Shown: piece by piece, positions 33,775 through 42,364 of the stretch | How positions within the stretch are numbered: the first letter of the stretch is position 1 | Layout of the letters: every line of letters begins with the position of its first letter | Assembly (NCBI GenBank): GCA_017617525.1 | Contig: JAFZWA010000051.1 | Coordinates: 1-49,538, forward strand | DNA: 49,538 nucleotides | Source: Clostridiales bacterium | GTDB lineage: Bacteria; Bacillota; Clostridia; Saccharofermentanales; Saccharofermentanaceae | Direction: 5' to 3' | The notes under the pieces: generated by a model | What the model saw: only the letters and a program-made list of their open reading frames with translations | Databases searched by the model: none | What the model was told of the DNA's origin: nothing | Translations under genes and position numbers: made by a program

Positions 33775-34014
33775 ATGAAGAATAGATTGAGAAGTGCTCT
33801 TGCCTGCTTTATATTGTCGTTTTTTGCGTATTTCCGCTATCTGCTGGCTGTTTCCGCCATCCTCTTTATCGGAAGCATCTTTTTCCGTCCGCTTCTTTAC
33901 GCAGGAATACTCGCTCTCGTCTTAGACGCCATCTTCTCTATCGGCATAACCGTGCAGGTCACAATGGTCGGTCCCGAATTCAAACAGGATTTCATCTTCC
34001 AGAAAGACCCTTGA
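33775..34014 (+). CDS. Small hydrophobic membrane protein
   Basis: 79 residues, two hydrophobic stretches (about 8-32 and 35-64) with a short basic turn. AGGAGG lies 7 bases before the ATG, giving good support for translation. No homology recognised and no neighbours that suggest a role: aspS is upstream and the metallopeptidase gene converges on it. Confidence 0.7.
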   Translation: MKNRLRSALACFILSFFAYFRYLLAVSAILFIGSIFFRPLLYAGILALVLDAIFSIGITVQVTMVGPEFKQDFIFQKDP

Positions 34015-34032
34015 CTTTTCAAAAAGAAGCTT

Positions 34033-34084
34033 AAACTGATTTAGATCATGCCGCCTTGGCTGCGTGATCAGTTTTCTGACGCTC
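34033..34084 (+). terminator. Terminator of the small membrane protein gene
   Basis: AAACT (34033-34037) and GATCATGC (34044-34051) pair with GCGTGATC and AGTTT (34072-34079, 34080-34084), leaving a six-base bulge; TTTT ends it. The stem overlaps the last codons and stop of the convergent metallopeptidase gene. Confidence 0.6.
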
Positions 34085-36244
34085 GATCTCCTTTTCCCAA
34101 GTGGTCTTCTCCGGCCAGTTTTCCGAATCAAACGCCTCTCTGATGCACTCGCTTAAGTACTCTGCTTTTTCCAGACACGCGTCACTGATCTCCGTATTCT
34201 CAAGAAGTGCCTTCATGAGGAGGATCCTGTCTCTTCTCGGCATTCTCATCGAATCAAAACATACGACATATTCTTTGAAGCGTCCGTAGTCGCACTCTTC
34301 ATCTTCTTCGTGCTGATATCCGAAATAACGGAATCCGTCCGTGTTCATGGACATCCACTTTTCTTCCGTAAAGGAAGGATTCTCGAAGTTCTCGTAGTAG
34401 TTACGAAGGCGCATTTCCGTCGCGGAAAAGATCGCGTCCAGAAGCTTCGCGTTGATCTGTTCCTCCGGGTCATCACCGTTTGCTTCCAGGATGATGCTGA
34501 AAAGATAGCCATCCTCCTGCGCGGTGCAGCAAAGCTCCGTATATGACTGCGGACGTCTTACCAGATCGATCTCAAAACCCGTGAAATAGCCATAGCAGAA
34601 GTCATCGAAATACCCCGTCGGGAACATGTCGAGGATCGCTTCGACACGGTCGAGTGCTTCGTTCATTGTCTTGACCTTACAGGATCCTAAGTCAGACTGG
34701 TCGATCGAAGCAGGAAGTGTCTCTTCAAGACGGATAAATACGCCGTATTTGTTGCCGATCGCAGCCGCGCGGTCATAAATTTCCTGCATCTCTTTCGACT
34801 TACAGGAATATGCTTCCTGCGAGTGAAGTGCCGTCGTGTCGCGCTTTAAGGATTCCAGACGCTCGTCGAGTTCTTTTCCCGCGGGAAGAGCACCCGGAAT
34901 GGCACTCGGGTACGAATGCACCAGATACTGATACGAAAGCACTTTCTCTTCGTCAAAATCGTAGTCGATGATGATCGCCGTCGCCGCGCTGTGATCGATG
35001 TTTTCCGGGCGCTGCAGGATCGTCGTCAGGTACGGCTTTCCGTCCAGATAGATCACCGAAAAGAAGCTCAGGACCGACGGATTGGAACCCTGATCAAGCT
35101 GAGACAGGATATTCTCCGTGATCTCCCACATATCCGAAGACGTCGCCATGTAATTCAGGAGCGCCTTGTGATCGCATCCGACATAATCGAAGAACTGCGA
35201 ATTGATCTGACGAAGGATATATCCGAACACCTTATCGTCCTGCCAGGAAGGACCCTTGACATGCTCGTAAAGGTCGATCAGAACGTCCTCCAGACGCACA
35301 TAGGAACTCGGCAAGTCGCCTCTTCCGTAGGTGTAGTAATTGAAGGACTTGATGACTTCATAGATCTTCGGATCGTCATAGCCGGCCTCGCGCAGAAGCT
35401 CGACAAACAGCATGTCCGAATCGGAACGGAAGAACAGACTGTCGAGCGTCTCCGAACCGTAGATATGCTCCAGGCCCGTGAGGAAAGCGGTCTGGCAGGG
35501 GTAGGAGATCGGCGTCTTCGAATAGTACTTCGCCTGATAAAGCTCCGCGCCACCTTCGGTAATGAAGCTCGTGGAAACAATGCCCACGATCTCTTCCCAT
35601 TCCTTCGGCGTGAGATCTTCCTCTTTAGCGATCCTCTCGCCCGTATAGTAGAGATTGCAGCGGTTTTCGCCGTCGATAAACGCATCCGTAAAGTGAAGAA
35701 GCTCGTGAAACACCGTGGTGTAGCATTCTTCGTTTTCGAAGATCCCGCCTTGTCCGTTGATCCAGGCTCTGTTATCGAGATCGTAGAATTCACCGCTTGC
35801 CCCTTTGAGCGGCATGTTCTCGATCGTAAGATCGGACAGCTTCCCGAGAAAATAGTCGAGCGTCTCTTCGTTATAGTTATCCGCGACGACAGGGAACAGA
35901 TGCAGCGCGTATGCCCTGTAATCGTTGAGCTTCGGGTTATTCATAACGATGTTCGCGTATCGGATGAAAAGCTCGTGCTCGCCATGGATCTCATCCATGC
36001 TGACGCCGAGCTGTTCGGCTAAGTCCAGCGCCTCTTTTTCGGTCGGCGTCAGAGCGACTGTATTGTTCATTTCAACGACCGGGGCCTCGTCCTCGAGGAC
36101 CACTTCTTCGGTCGTTTCAGTAGTTGTCGCAGTAGTGCTTTCTTCTGTTGTCTTACTTTCCTTCCGGCAACCGCAAAAAGAGAGTGCCGAAACCGTCAAT
36201 GCGCCTGCCATCAGGGCACTTAACGTCTTATGAAATTTCTTCAT
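34046..36244 (-). CDS. Lipoprotein with zinc-metallopeptidase-like HExxH motif
   Basis: 732 residues. A signal peptide ends near SFCGC (lipidated Cys probably 26), followed by a Thr/Glu-rich linker (30-55). The segment VFHELLHFTD puts HExxH at H180-H184; downstream SFITEGGAELYQAKYY offers a third ligand (E230 or E234), the layout of gluzincin-type zinc peptidases. The rest (about 260-732) is helical with no motif I know. Expected outside the membrane. A promoter-embedded inverted repeat (36248-36287) suggests tight control. Substrate unknown; loss of catalysis is possible. Confidence 0.7.
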   Translation of the reverse strand: MKKFHKTLSALMAGALTVSALSFCGCRKESKTTEESTTATTTETTEEVVLEDEAPVVEMNNTVALTPTEKEALDLAEQLGVSMDEIHGEHELFIRYANIVMNNPKLNDYRAYALHLFPVVADNYNEETLDYFLGKLSDLTIENMPLKGASGEFYDLDNRAWINGQGGIFENEECYTTVFHELLHFTDAFIDGENRCNLYYTGERIAKEEDLTPKEWEEIVGIVSTSFITEGGAELYQAKYYSKTPISYPCQTAFLTGLEHIYGSETLDSLFFRSDSDMLFVELLREAGYDDPKIYEVIKSFNYYTYGRGDLPSSYVRLEDVLIDLYEHVKGPSWQDDKVFGYILRQINSQFFDYVGCDHKALLNYMATSSDMWEITENILSQLDQGSNPSVLSFFSVIYLDGKPYLTTILQRPENIDHSAATAIIIDYDFDEEKVLSYQYLVHSYPSAIPGALPAGKELDERLESLKRDTTALHSQEAYSCKSKEMQEIYDRAAAIGNKYGVFIRLEETLPASIDQSDLGSCKVKTMNEALDRVEAILDMFPTGYFDDFCYGYFTGFEIDLVRRPQSYTELCCTAQEDGYLFSIILEANGDDPEEQINAKLLDAIFSATEMRLRNYYENFENPSFTEEKWMSMNTDGFRYFGYQHEEDEECDYGRFKEYVVCFDSMRMPRRDRILLMKALLENTEISDACLEKAEYLSECIREAFDSENWPEKTTWEKEIERQKTDHAAKAA

Positions 36245-36247
36245 GTC

Positions 36248-36287
36248 ATTACCTCGTCTAAATTATGAACCGATTATACGAGGTAAT
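36248..36287 (-). promoter_or_regulatory. Palindromic operator around the metallopeptidase gene promoter
   Basis: ATTACCTCGT (36248-36257) and ACGAGGTAAT (36278-36287) are perfect 10-bp inverted arms 20 bases apart. On the minus strand the -10 box TATAAT (36278-36273) lies at the edge of the upstream arm, and the other arm contains the GAGG ribosome binding site 7 bases before the ATG. Since transcription should start between the arms, a DNA operator is more likely than an RNA stem. The -35 (TTGCCC) is poorly spaced. Confidence 0.55.
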
Positions 36288-36374
36288 CTTTCGGGGCAAG
36301 TGACAGTATAGAAATAATCAGGGAAGCCGTATCTTCCTCGGGAAAAGCACCGCTCAGGCGCCTAAACGCAAGTA

Positions 36375-38687
36375 TTACTCGGTCTCGGGGAGAAACTCCA
36401 GGATCTCATCATCAGGATCTGAACTAACCGTTTTGTCATCTTCGGAAATTACCTTCCCGATCGCTTCCAGAACGATGTCGTATTCCTTCAGGAAAGCATC
36501 CTGGTTCTCCGAAACGAAATCCTTATCGTCATTATTCGCGGCAACCTCAAGTTCCTTCGCAAGCTTCGAAGGAGCCATCGCGCCGATCGTCGCGGAAGTG
36601 CTTTTCAAGGAGTGGATCAGTATCGCGTAATCCTTGAGGTTTCCGTCCTCGAGGAATCCTTTGAGTTTTGTCTTCTTCTCTTCCGCGTCCTTGCTGTATT
36701 CCTTCAGGATCGAAAGGTAGAAGTCCTTATCTCCCGCACAGTTCGCCGTACCCTTTTCGGTGTCGATGCCGCATTCGGTAAGAGCAGCAAATTCCGACGA
36801 TTCAGAAGTCTCAGGCGCAACTGCTGCCGGAGCCTCCGGCGCTTTCTCTTCTTTTGCGACGATCTCGACCTTCTCGGCCGGGATATATTTCTTCAGCATC
36901 TTTTCGAGAGACGTGCTGTCGATCGGCTTGGTCAGATAATCGTCGAATCCTTTGGACAGGTATCTTTCGCGGGCACCGACTACCGCATCGGCCGTCAGGC
37001 AGATCACAGGAGTTTTGATGTTCGGACCTTCCTCATGGCTCTTAATGGCATGAAGCGTTTCTTCACCGTCCATCTCGGGCATTCTCTGGTCCATGAGGAT
37101 GACATCGTACTTATTCTGAAGCGCGAGCTCGAGCGCTTCTTTTCCGCTTCCCGCGGTATCGATATTGACCTTCGTATCTTTCAGGAATTCCGTCGCGACA
37201 ACAAGATTCATCTTCGTATCGTCAACGATCAGGATCTTCGCGTTCGGCGCGCGGAAGCTCTCGTGGTATTCCTTCTTACCGCCGAGTTCCTTTTCAAATT
37301 TCTCCGTGAAGTTTCCGACTGGCTCTTCGGATAAAACCAGCTGCGGAATATTGATGGTGAATGTGGATCCGGAACCATAGGTGCTCTCGACTTTAATGTC
37401 ACCGTGCATCATCTGAAGAAGCATCTTCGTGATCGCAAGACCGAGACCCGTTCCTTCCTTTGTGCTGTTCTTTTCCAGGTCGACTCTTTCGAATTTTCCA
37501 AACAGCTTGGCGATGTTTTCCTCACTGATTCCGATACCCGTATCGCTAACGGAAATAATCAGTTCCATAAGCGGTTTTCCGGAAGCGGTAATGTTTAATC
37601 TTCTTCCCGTGATCTTCAGGGAAACGCTTCCTTTTTCCGTGTACTTGACGGCGTTATTGAGGATGTTCGTAATGACCTGTCTGATACGAACGACATCGCC
37701 GAAAAGGTGATCCGGGATGCGCTCGTCCACATCCGTGACGAACGACAGGTTCTTTTCCTTGGCCTTGAAATAGATCATGTTGCTGACATCGTTGATCACG
37801 GAACTAAGCTGGTATTCGACCTCCACGATCTTCATCTTGCCTTCCTCGATCTTCGTAAAATCGAGGATGTCGTTGATGATGGCCAGAAGGTTGTTACCCG
37901 CGCTGTCGACGTTTCCGGAATAGTGCCTGATCTTCTTAAAGGCTTCCTGGTAATCGGAAGGTTTTGCGTCAGTAAGCTTTTCTGCTTTCGCGGACTCTCG
38001 AAGGATCATCTCGTTCATGCCGAGAACGGCGTTGATCGGGGTTCGGATCTCATGGCTCGTGTTCGCCAGAAAGTCCGTCTTCGCCTCACTTGCGCGTCTT
38101 GCCTCTTCCAGTGCTTTTTCCTGCTTGATCTTCGCTTTGATGGTCTCATACTGCGCGATACCGCACATGACGACATTGACGAGATACATCATCGGGAGAC
38201 GTGAATAATACGCCTCCGGGAACTGGTATCCCGTATCGCGGAGAGGCGTGAAGATATAAACAAGCATGATCAGGAAAAAGACCATGTTGAAGTAAAGTCC
38301 GTAGAACAGGTTGAAGAAGAAGAAAACGACCGGGACCGCGAGGAAGAACAGGAAGATACTCGTACCGCTCGTACCGCCCGTGTAGAGGAAAAAGTAGAAT
38401 GTGCCCCAGTAGACGATGCACTGGATATTGATCGCAAGATGCATCAGCCATCTGCGTCTCTTCTTTCCGAATTTGCATATCGCGAAACAGATGGTGGCAA
38501 TGGCCGTCATGGTGGCGCACATAAACGCGTATCTGGCGACCCGGATATCTCCGCGGATGAGGTTATCCACAGCCAGGTAGATGCAGAACGGAACGACCAT
38601 CGAATACAGGATGATGGAAAGCGTCAGGTTGACCGTGACGTAGCGCTCATCGATATGAAATCTTCTGTTTTTCCTGATTCGTTCCAT
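36375..38687 (-). CDS. Hybrid sensor histidine kinase with receiver and Hpt domains
   Basis: 770 residues. About six membrane spans in residues 15-185, then HisKA with H-box FLANTSHEIRTPINAVLGM (near 207), HATPase_c with VITNILNNAVKYTEKG and GTGLGLAITKML, a receiver domain (about 485-605) with DVILMDQRMPEMDGEE, and a C-terminal Hpt domain (about 655-750) with phosphoacceptor ILIHSLKSTSATIGA. This is a complete phosphorelay in one protein (BarA-like plan), anchored by a multi-span sensor. No response regulator is nearby, so its final target is elsewhere. Three bases downstream of the next entry's gene. Confidence 0.92.
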   Translation of the reverse strand: MERIRKNRRFHIDERYVTVNLTLSIILYSMVVPFCIYLAVDNLIRGDIRVARYAFMCATMTAIATICFAICKFGKKRRRWLMHLAINIQCIVYWGTFYFFLYTGGTSGTSIFLFFLAVPVVFFFFNLFYGLYFNMVFFLIMLVYIFTPLRDTGYQFPEAYYSRLPMMYLVNVVMCGIAQYETIKAKIKQEKALEEARRASEAKTDFLANTSHEIRTPINAVLGMNEMILRESAKAEKLTDAKPSDYQEAFKKIRHYSGNVDSAGNNLLAIINDILDFTKIEEGKMKIVEVEYQLSSVINDVSNMIYFKAKEKNLSFVTDVDERIPDHLFGDVVRIRQVITNILNNAVKYTEKGSVSLKITGRRLNITASGKPLMELIISVSDTGIGISEENIAKLFGKFERVDLEKNSTKEGTGLGLAITKMLLQMMHGDIKVESTYGSGSTFTINIPQLVLSEEPVGNFTEKFEKELGGKKEYHESFRAPNAKILIVDDTKMNLVVATEFLKDTKVNIDTAGSGKEALELALQNKYDVILMDQRMPEMDGEETLHAIKSHEEGPNIKTPVICLTADAVVGARERYLSKGFDDYLTKPIDSTSLEKMLKKYIPAEKVEIVAKEEKAPEAPAAVAPETSESSEFAALTECGIDTEKGTANCAGDKDFYLSILKEYSKDAEEKKTKLKGFLEDGNLKDYAILIHSLKSTSATIGAMAPSKLAKELEVAANNDDKDFVSENQDAFLKEYDIVLEAIGKVISEDDKTVSSDPDDEILEFLPETE

Positions 38688-38690
38688 ACC

Positions 38691-39503
38691 TTACTCGTTT
38701 TCCTTCTTCGCGCGTTTCTGCTCTTCTTTGATGCCTTTCTTGACCTTCGTCTTATAATCCGAAAGGATCTCCTTTTCTTCCTCGTTGATCTTCTTCAGGA
38801 TCTCTCCCTGCGCCAGCTGTATCTCGTAGATCTCGTGCCAGCCGGCATCGATCTCAAGTTCCAGATTGTCGATCGCGGAACAAAGGTCTTGTCCGATGAT
38901 CTCTCTCTTTTTCTCTTCTCGTTCTCTTTCACGCTCCGGCGCCCTGCCTTCGGCCGTAAACACATACACAAACCCGGCAAAAAAGATCAGGCCGAGGATC
39001 AGCATCACCCACCCCGACATAAAGCGGGAAAATACGTAGAACAGAAGTCCGAAGATAAATAGTGCGAACATCGCCGGTTTCCCGGAAAATGTATCGGCAG
39101 AAATTTTCGGTTTCTTGTCGATCTCCGATTTATCGATAAGGTCCTGTGCTTTTCGCTTTTTCCAGCGAAGATCGGTAGATTTCTCGACGATCTCATCCTG
39201 CTTATTAAGGACCACAAGCTCCTTCTCGCAATAGGCCTCCACGTTTTCTTTCAGCTCGCTCTCCGGGAGGAGTTCCTTCAATCTCTGAAGGGCCGGATGC
39301 ACGGCCACGAGCTCGATATACTCCTTGCTTTCCATCTTTTTCGACTTGAAAAGCACTTCTCCCGCACTGCTGCAGTAGAAGCTTCGAAAGAAAGCACGAA
39401 GCACCGTCTGCGGATCGTCGTCGCGTGTAATGGGAACGTTCGTATAAAAGCCCTTTTCCGGCTTGTCGTTACTTGAAAATGAACCAGATTCAATATCGCT
39501 CAT
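38691..39503 (-). CDS. Coiled-coil membrane protein upstream of the hybrid kinase
   Basis: 270 residues. N-terminal half polar with YCEKELVVLNKQDEIVEKSTDLRWKKRKAQ-like helices, two adjacent spans near 141-180, and a long Glu/Lys/Arg-rich coiled coil (about 190-270). Its stop is 3 bases from the kinase start, so the two are probably cotranscribed and may interact. GGGGAT gives a moderate ribosome binding site; repeats of GAAATGGG lie just upstream. Family not recognised. Confidence 0.7.
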   Translation of the reverse strand: MSDIESGSFSSNDKPEKGFYTNVPITRDDDPQTVLRAFFRSFYCSSAGEVLFKSKKMESKEYIELVAVHPALQRLKELLPESELKENVEAYCEKELVVLNKQDEIVEKSTDLRWKKRKAQDLIDKSEIDKKPKISADTFSGKPAMFALFIFGLLFYVFSRFMSGWVMLILGLIFFAGFVYVFTAEGRAPEREREREEKKREIIGQDLCSAIDNLELEIDAGWHEIYEIQLAQGEILKKINEEEKEILSDYKTKVKKGIKEEQKRAKKENE

Positions 39504-39583
39504 AAATCCCCATTTCCCATTTCCTATTACCCATCAGACCATCCTTTTCAATTATACAGCAAAAGCACCGCGATTTAATTATT

Positions 39584-39611
39584 TTGCTATGCAGTTCTCA
39601 TTCGGTATAAT
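39584..39611 (+). promoter_or_regulatory. Promoter of the small zinc-ribbon gene
   Basis: TTGCTA (39584-39589), 16 bases, TATAAT (39606-39611). A dispersed-word copy lies 16 bases upstream (39561-39568). Confidence 0.65.
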
Positions 39612-39652
39612 GAAATTACGATCCGCTTGAACAAAGTAAGGAGGATAAAACT

Positions 39653-39895
39653 ATGAAAAAGTGTCCGGTATGTGGTTTGATGCTGAAAGATGAAGCGCTC
39701 CGCTGCACCATGTGCAACAACGTTTTCGAAGTCAACATGACGCAGGAAGAACTCGATGCTCTGAATGCCGCTGAGCAGAAAGACCCGCTGGAAGATGAGT
39801 TTGAAGCCTTCTTTAAAGATCAGCCGGCCTTAGATCCGAAATCCGCTTTTGCCCCGGTAAAAGACAACAATCTCTGGGAGCCGGAAAAGTACTGA
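39653..39895 (+). CDS. Small zinc-ribbon protein
   Basis: 80 residues. A ribbon of C4, C7, C18 and C21 (CPVCG...CTMC) is followed by an acidic tail (EELDALNAAEQKDPLEDEFEAFF). AAGGAGG is 7-8 bases before the ATG and a good promoter precedes it, so the gene is well supported despite its size. Soluble; function unknown. Confidence 0.8.
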   Translation: MKKCPVCGLMLKDEALRCTMCNNVFEVNMTQEELDALNAAEQKDPLEDEFEAFFKDQPALDPKSAFAPVKDNNLWEPEKY

Positions 39896-39922
39896 TCTTC
39901 GGATCAATGATCCTCAAAGGGA

Positions 39923-41335
39923 TCAGCTTTCAAAACTGAACGAATTAAAGTCCGCCGCTCCATTTCCTTCGTATGTGAAATAGAGCGCATGTTTTCCGCT
40001 GTCGATGGAAAGCTCAGCGGAATAACTTGCCCATTCTTTCGAAGGAGCGATCTTGATACGTGAAACGACAGGACCATTTCTGCCATCCCTTACAACGAAT
40101 TCTCCATCTGCGGTACCTCTGACCTCAACCGAGATCTTCGACGCGGTTTTAAAGTCGAAATAACGGTATCCTGCGGTAGCTCCGTCCACCATGTTGTTGA
40201 TGTACTGATTCGGGTTATCCTCCCTGTCCTCGCCCTCCTGGGTAAATGCAGGGTGGTTGCTGTCCTGCTGCTCGGCAAGGCTCTCGGTCGTACCGTTCTT
40301 GCTAAAGAGGTGGCACGCGATCCTTGCTTCGTAACTGCCCTCATCCTTCAGCGGGCCGCCGTTCAGACCACAGGATGTGATCTCCGCCTGATGGAATGCT
40401 TCGCCGTCGAACCAGATCTCCTCGGCACAAGCCTGACGGGAGAAGAAATGACGGTTGGTCTGACGGTGGTAGAACACATACCATTTTCCATTTACGAAAG
40501 CTACACTTCCGTGCGTGTTTCCGCGATAGTTGAGTGCCTCTGTATTTCCGTTCGCGCCAATGTCCGCATTTGAAACAAGAACACCGCCGTAGTGGTATTC
40601 GCCAAGCGGAGAATCCGCGACTGCCCAGCAGAGCTCATGCATCCAGCAGGACGAATAGATGAAGTAATACTTTCCGTTGATCTTTCTTACGGAACTTGCC
40701 TCGAAGAAAGGATGTGCTTCGTACTCCGTGCCGTCCGCGTCGTTAATGATCGGCAGATTATGGAAAGGACCGTCCTTTACGGTGATCATGTCCTGCTCCA
40801 GTTCCATCTTCAGACTGTCTTTATCGACCGGTGTCTGCTTATATCTCGGACTGTTTCCGGAGAACAGATAGATCCTCTTATCGTCATCGATGAAGATACC
40901 CGGATCGAACTGACGGATCTCATCCGGACGAGAACCCAGAATATCCCCGTTCTTATAGCGGACGAAATCCAGAAATTCATACGGACCGACCGGATTATCC
41001 GCGACCGCGACACCGATCTCCTTAAGAAAATCCAGGCAGTAGTAGAGATAGTATTTTCCGTCATTTCCACGGCAGACATCCGGTGCCCAAAGCGCATGAG
41101 AACCATCCGCGTTTCTCGGGTCCTGCGTCTTTTTGAAGATCACGCCTTCGTAGCGCCAGTCCGAAAGATCGTCCTCCGGCGCCGACCAGCACACATAGTC
41201 ATTCGCGCAGTATACTTCGCCGTTAAAACGGTCGTGGCTTCCGTAAATATACAGGCGTCCGTCAAACACACGCGGCTCGCCGTCCGGGATATATTCGTAG
41301 CTGGGAAGATAAGGGTTAAATACTTGCTTCTTCAT
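39923..41335 (-). CDS. GH43-family glycoside hydrolase
   Basis: 470 residues from 41335, where AAGGAG is 8 bases upstream; an upstream GTG is too close to the site. The five-bladed propeller begins NPYLPSYEYIPDGEPRVF, whose Asp (PDGEP) is the catalytic base. ALWAPDVCRG (blade 2), the Asp in FDPGIFID (pKa modulator) and the EAHPFFEASSVRKINGKYY acid Glu are in order. A C-terminal CBM6-like beta-sandwich (about 330-470) is present. GH43 members cut arabinose or xylose side chains and beta-xylosides. No signal peptide. It is 22-32 bases from the esterase gene upstream. Confidence 0.88.
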   Translation of the reverse strand: MKKQVFNPYLPSYEYIPDGEPRVFDGRLYIYGSHDRFNGEVYCANDYVCWSAPEDDLSDWRYEGVIFKKTQDPRNADGSHALWAPDVCRGNDGKYYLYYCLDFLKEIGVAVADNPVGPYEFLDFVRYKNGDILGSRPDEIRQFDPGIFIDDDKRIYLFSGNSPRYKQTPVDKDSLKMELEQDMITVKDGPFHNLPIINDADGTEYEAHPFFEASSVRKINGKYYFIYSSCWMHELCWAVADSPLGEYHYGGVLVSNADIGANGNTEALNYRGNTHGSVAFVNGKWYVFYHRQTNRHFFSRQACAEEIWFDGEAFHQAEITSCGLNGGPLKDEGSYEARIACHLFSKNGTTESLAEQQDSNHPAFTQEGEDREDNPNQYINNMVDGATAGYRYFDFKTASKISVEVRGTADGEFVVRDGRNGPVVSRIKIAPSKEWASYSAELSIDSGKHALYFTYEGNGAADFNSFSFES

Positions 41336-41366
41336 AGATGTCACTCCTTATGTCTGCGTCAGGAAA

Positions 41367-42116
41367 TCATGCGTTGGTTTCTTCCTTGAAAAAAGCTCTC
41401 AACGCATCCTTCATCTCATCCAGATGCTTCGTGAAGCAGTGGTCGTCTCCGTGGATCGGGACCAGCTTGGCATTCTTGTAGAGCTTCAGTGCTTTTTCCG
41501 CATACTCGAAAGGCACTGTCTCGTCCGCGTCTCCGTGGATGATAAAGACAGGGCCTTCATATCTTTCGATCTCGTCTTCCACATGGATCGTCTGCGCCAC
41601 ACGCACATAATCACCGGAAAGCACCACTCCCCTGTTTTCCAAAGTATTCGGGATATGCTTCGGATCGAAATTCATACCCAGAAGGTTTCCTTCTCTCGCG
41701 CCGTCCGGAATCATCCATGCAGGAGAAAGTGGAACGATCGCTTTAAAAGTGTCGGGGCACATGCCGCCGATCAGCATTGTCAGAAGACCGCCCTGGGAAT
41801 GACCGCACAGATAAAGATCCGTCACGAAATCCAGGGTCTTCGCGTAATTGACTACCGAAAGCGCGTTGGTCACCCACTTATAAAGCGTATGGTCTTTAAA
41901 CTCACCGTCGCTTTTGCCGTGGCCGTACATCTCTGCGCGAAGAACGGCTACGCCTGCATCATTCATGGCCTTTTGCGCCCCGATGATATGATCTTCTTCC
42001 ATATGTCCCGTGATACCGTGGATCAGGATACACAGCGGCCCCTTTTCCATGCCCTCCGGCATGTCCAGTTTTGCGTGAAGACGGATCCCGTCACTATCGA
42101 TATAAAACTCTTTCAT
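41367..42116 (-). CDS. Alpha/beta hydrolase of the cinnamoyl/feruloyl esterase type
   Basis: 249 residues. Oxyanion segment IHGITGHMEED, nucleophile elbow GHSQGG (Ser near 107), acid Asp in HGDADETVP and His in GDDHCF are intact. The insertion between strands and the NFDPKHIPNTL region closely resembles Lactobacillus cinnamoyl esterase LJ0536 by eye. Such enzymes release ferulate from arabinoxylan oligosaccharides. GAGG lies upstream of the ATG. Together with the adjacent GH43 it fits intracellular debranching. Exact ester specificity is not certain. Confidence 0.8.
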   Translation of the reverse strand: MKEFYIDSDGIRLHAKLDMPEGMEKGPLCILIHGITGHMEEDHIIGAQKAMNDAGVAVLRAEMYGHGKSDGEFKDHTLYKWVTNALSVVNYAKTLDFVTDLYLCGHSQGGLLTMLIGGMCPDTFKAIVPLSPAWMIPDGAREGNLLGMNFDPKHIPNTLENRGVVLSGDYVRVAQTIHVEDEIERYEGPVFIIHGDADETVPFEYAEKALKLYKNAKLVPIHGDDHCFTKHLDEMKDALRAFFKEETNA

Positions 42117-42132
42117 TTTTTCAACCTCTTCA

Positions 42133-42336
42133 TCAGAAAATAAAGATCTTTGCTATTCCGATGATGATCATGGTCACACCGCAGGCACCAAGAACACTTC
42201 CGTTCGACTTGGTCTTCGCCAAGGCTCTTGAATCCTGCTGAAGTTCTTTCTTTGTACAAGCCTTCGGATTAATGGACATGAACAGACCCAGTCCGAAAAC
42301 AACAGCGCCTAAAATGATCGGAATAAAATCGTACAT
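42133..42336 (-). CDS. Small two-span membrane protein
   Basis: 67 residues. Spans near 4-23 and 48-66 are joined by a polar loop with KACTKKELQQDSRAL. GGAGG precedes the ATG by a good distance. Family not recognised. It lies in the minus-strand gene train with gaps of 16 and 28 bases on either side. Confidence 0.7.
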   Translation of the reverse strand: MYDFIPIILGAVVFGLGLFMSINPKACTKKELQQDSRALAKTKSNGSVLGACGVTMIIIGIAKIFIF

Positions 42337-42364
42337 ACATAAACCTCCACAGATTTCAGAGTTC

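Noticed and set aside
34916-36022. 368-residue plus-strand ORF opposite the metallopeptidase lipoprotein
   Set aside because: Arg/Val-rich shadow translation without domains or ribosome binding site.
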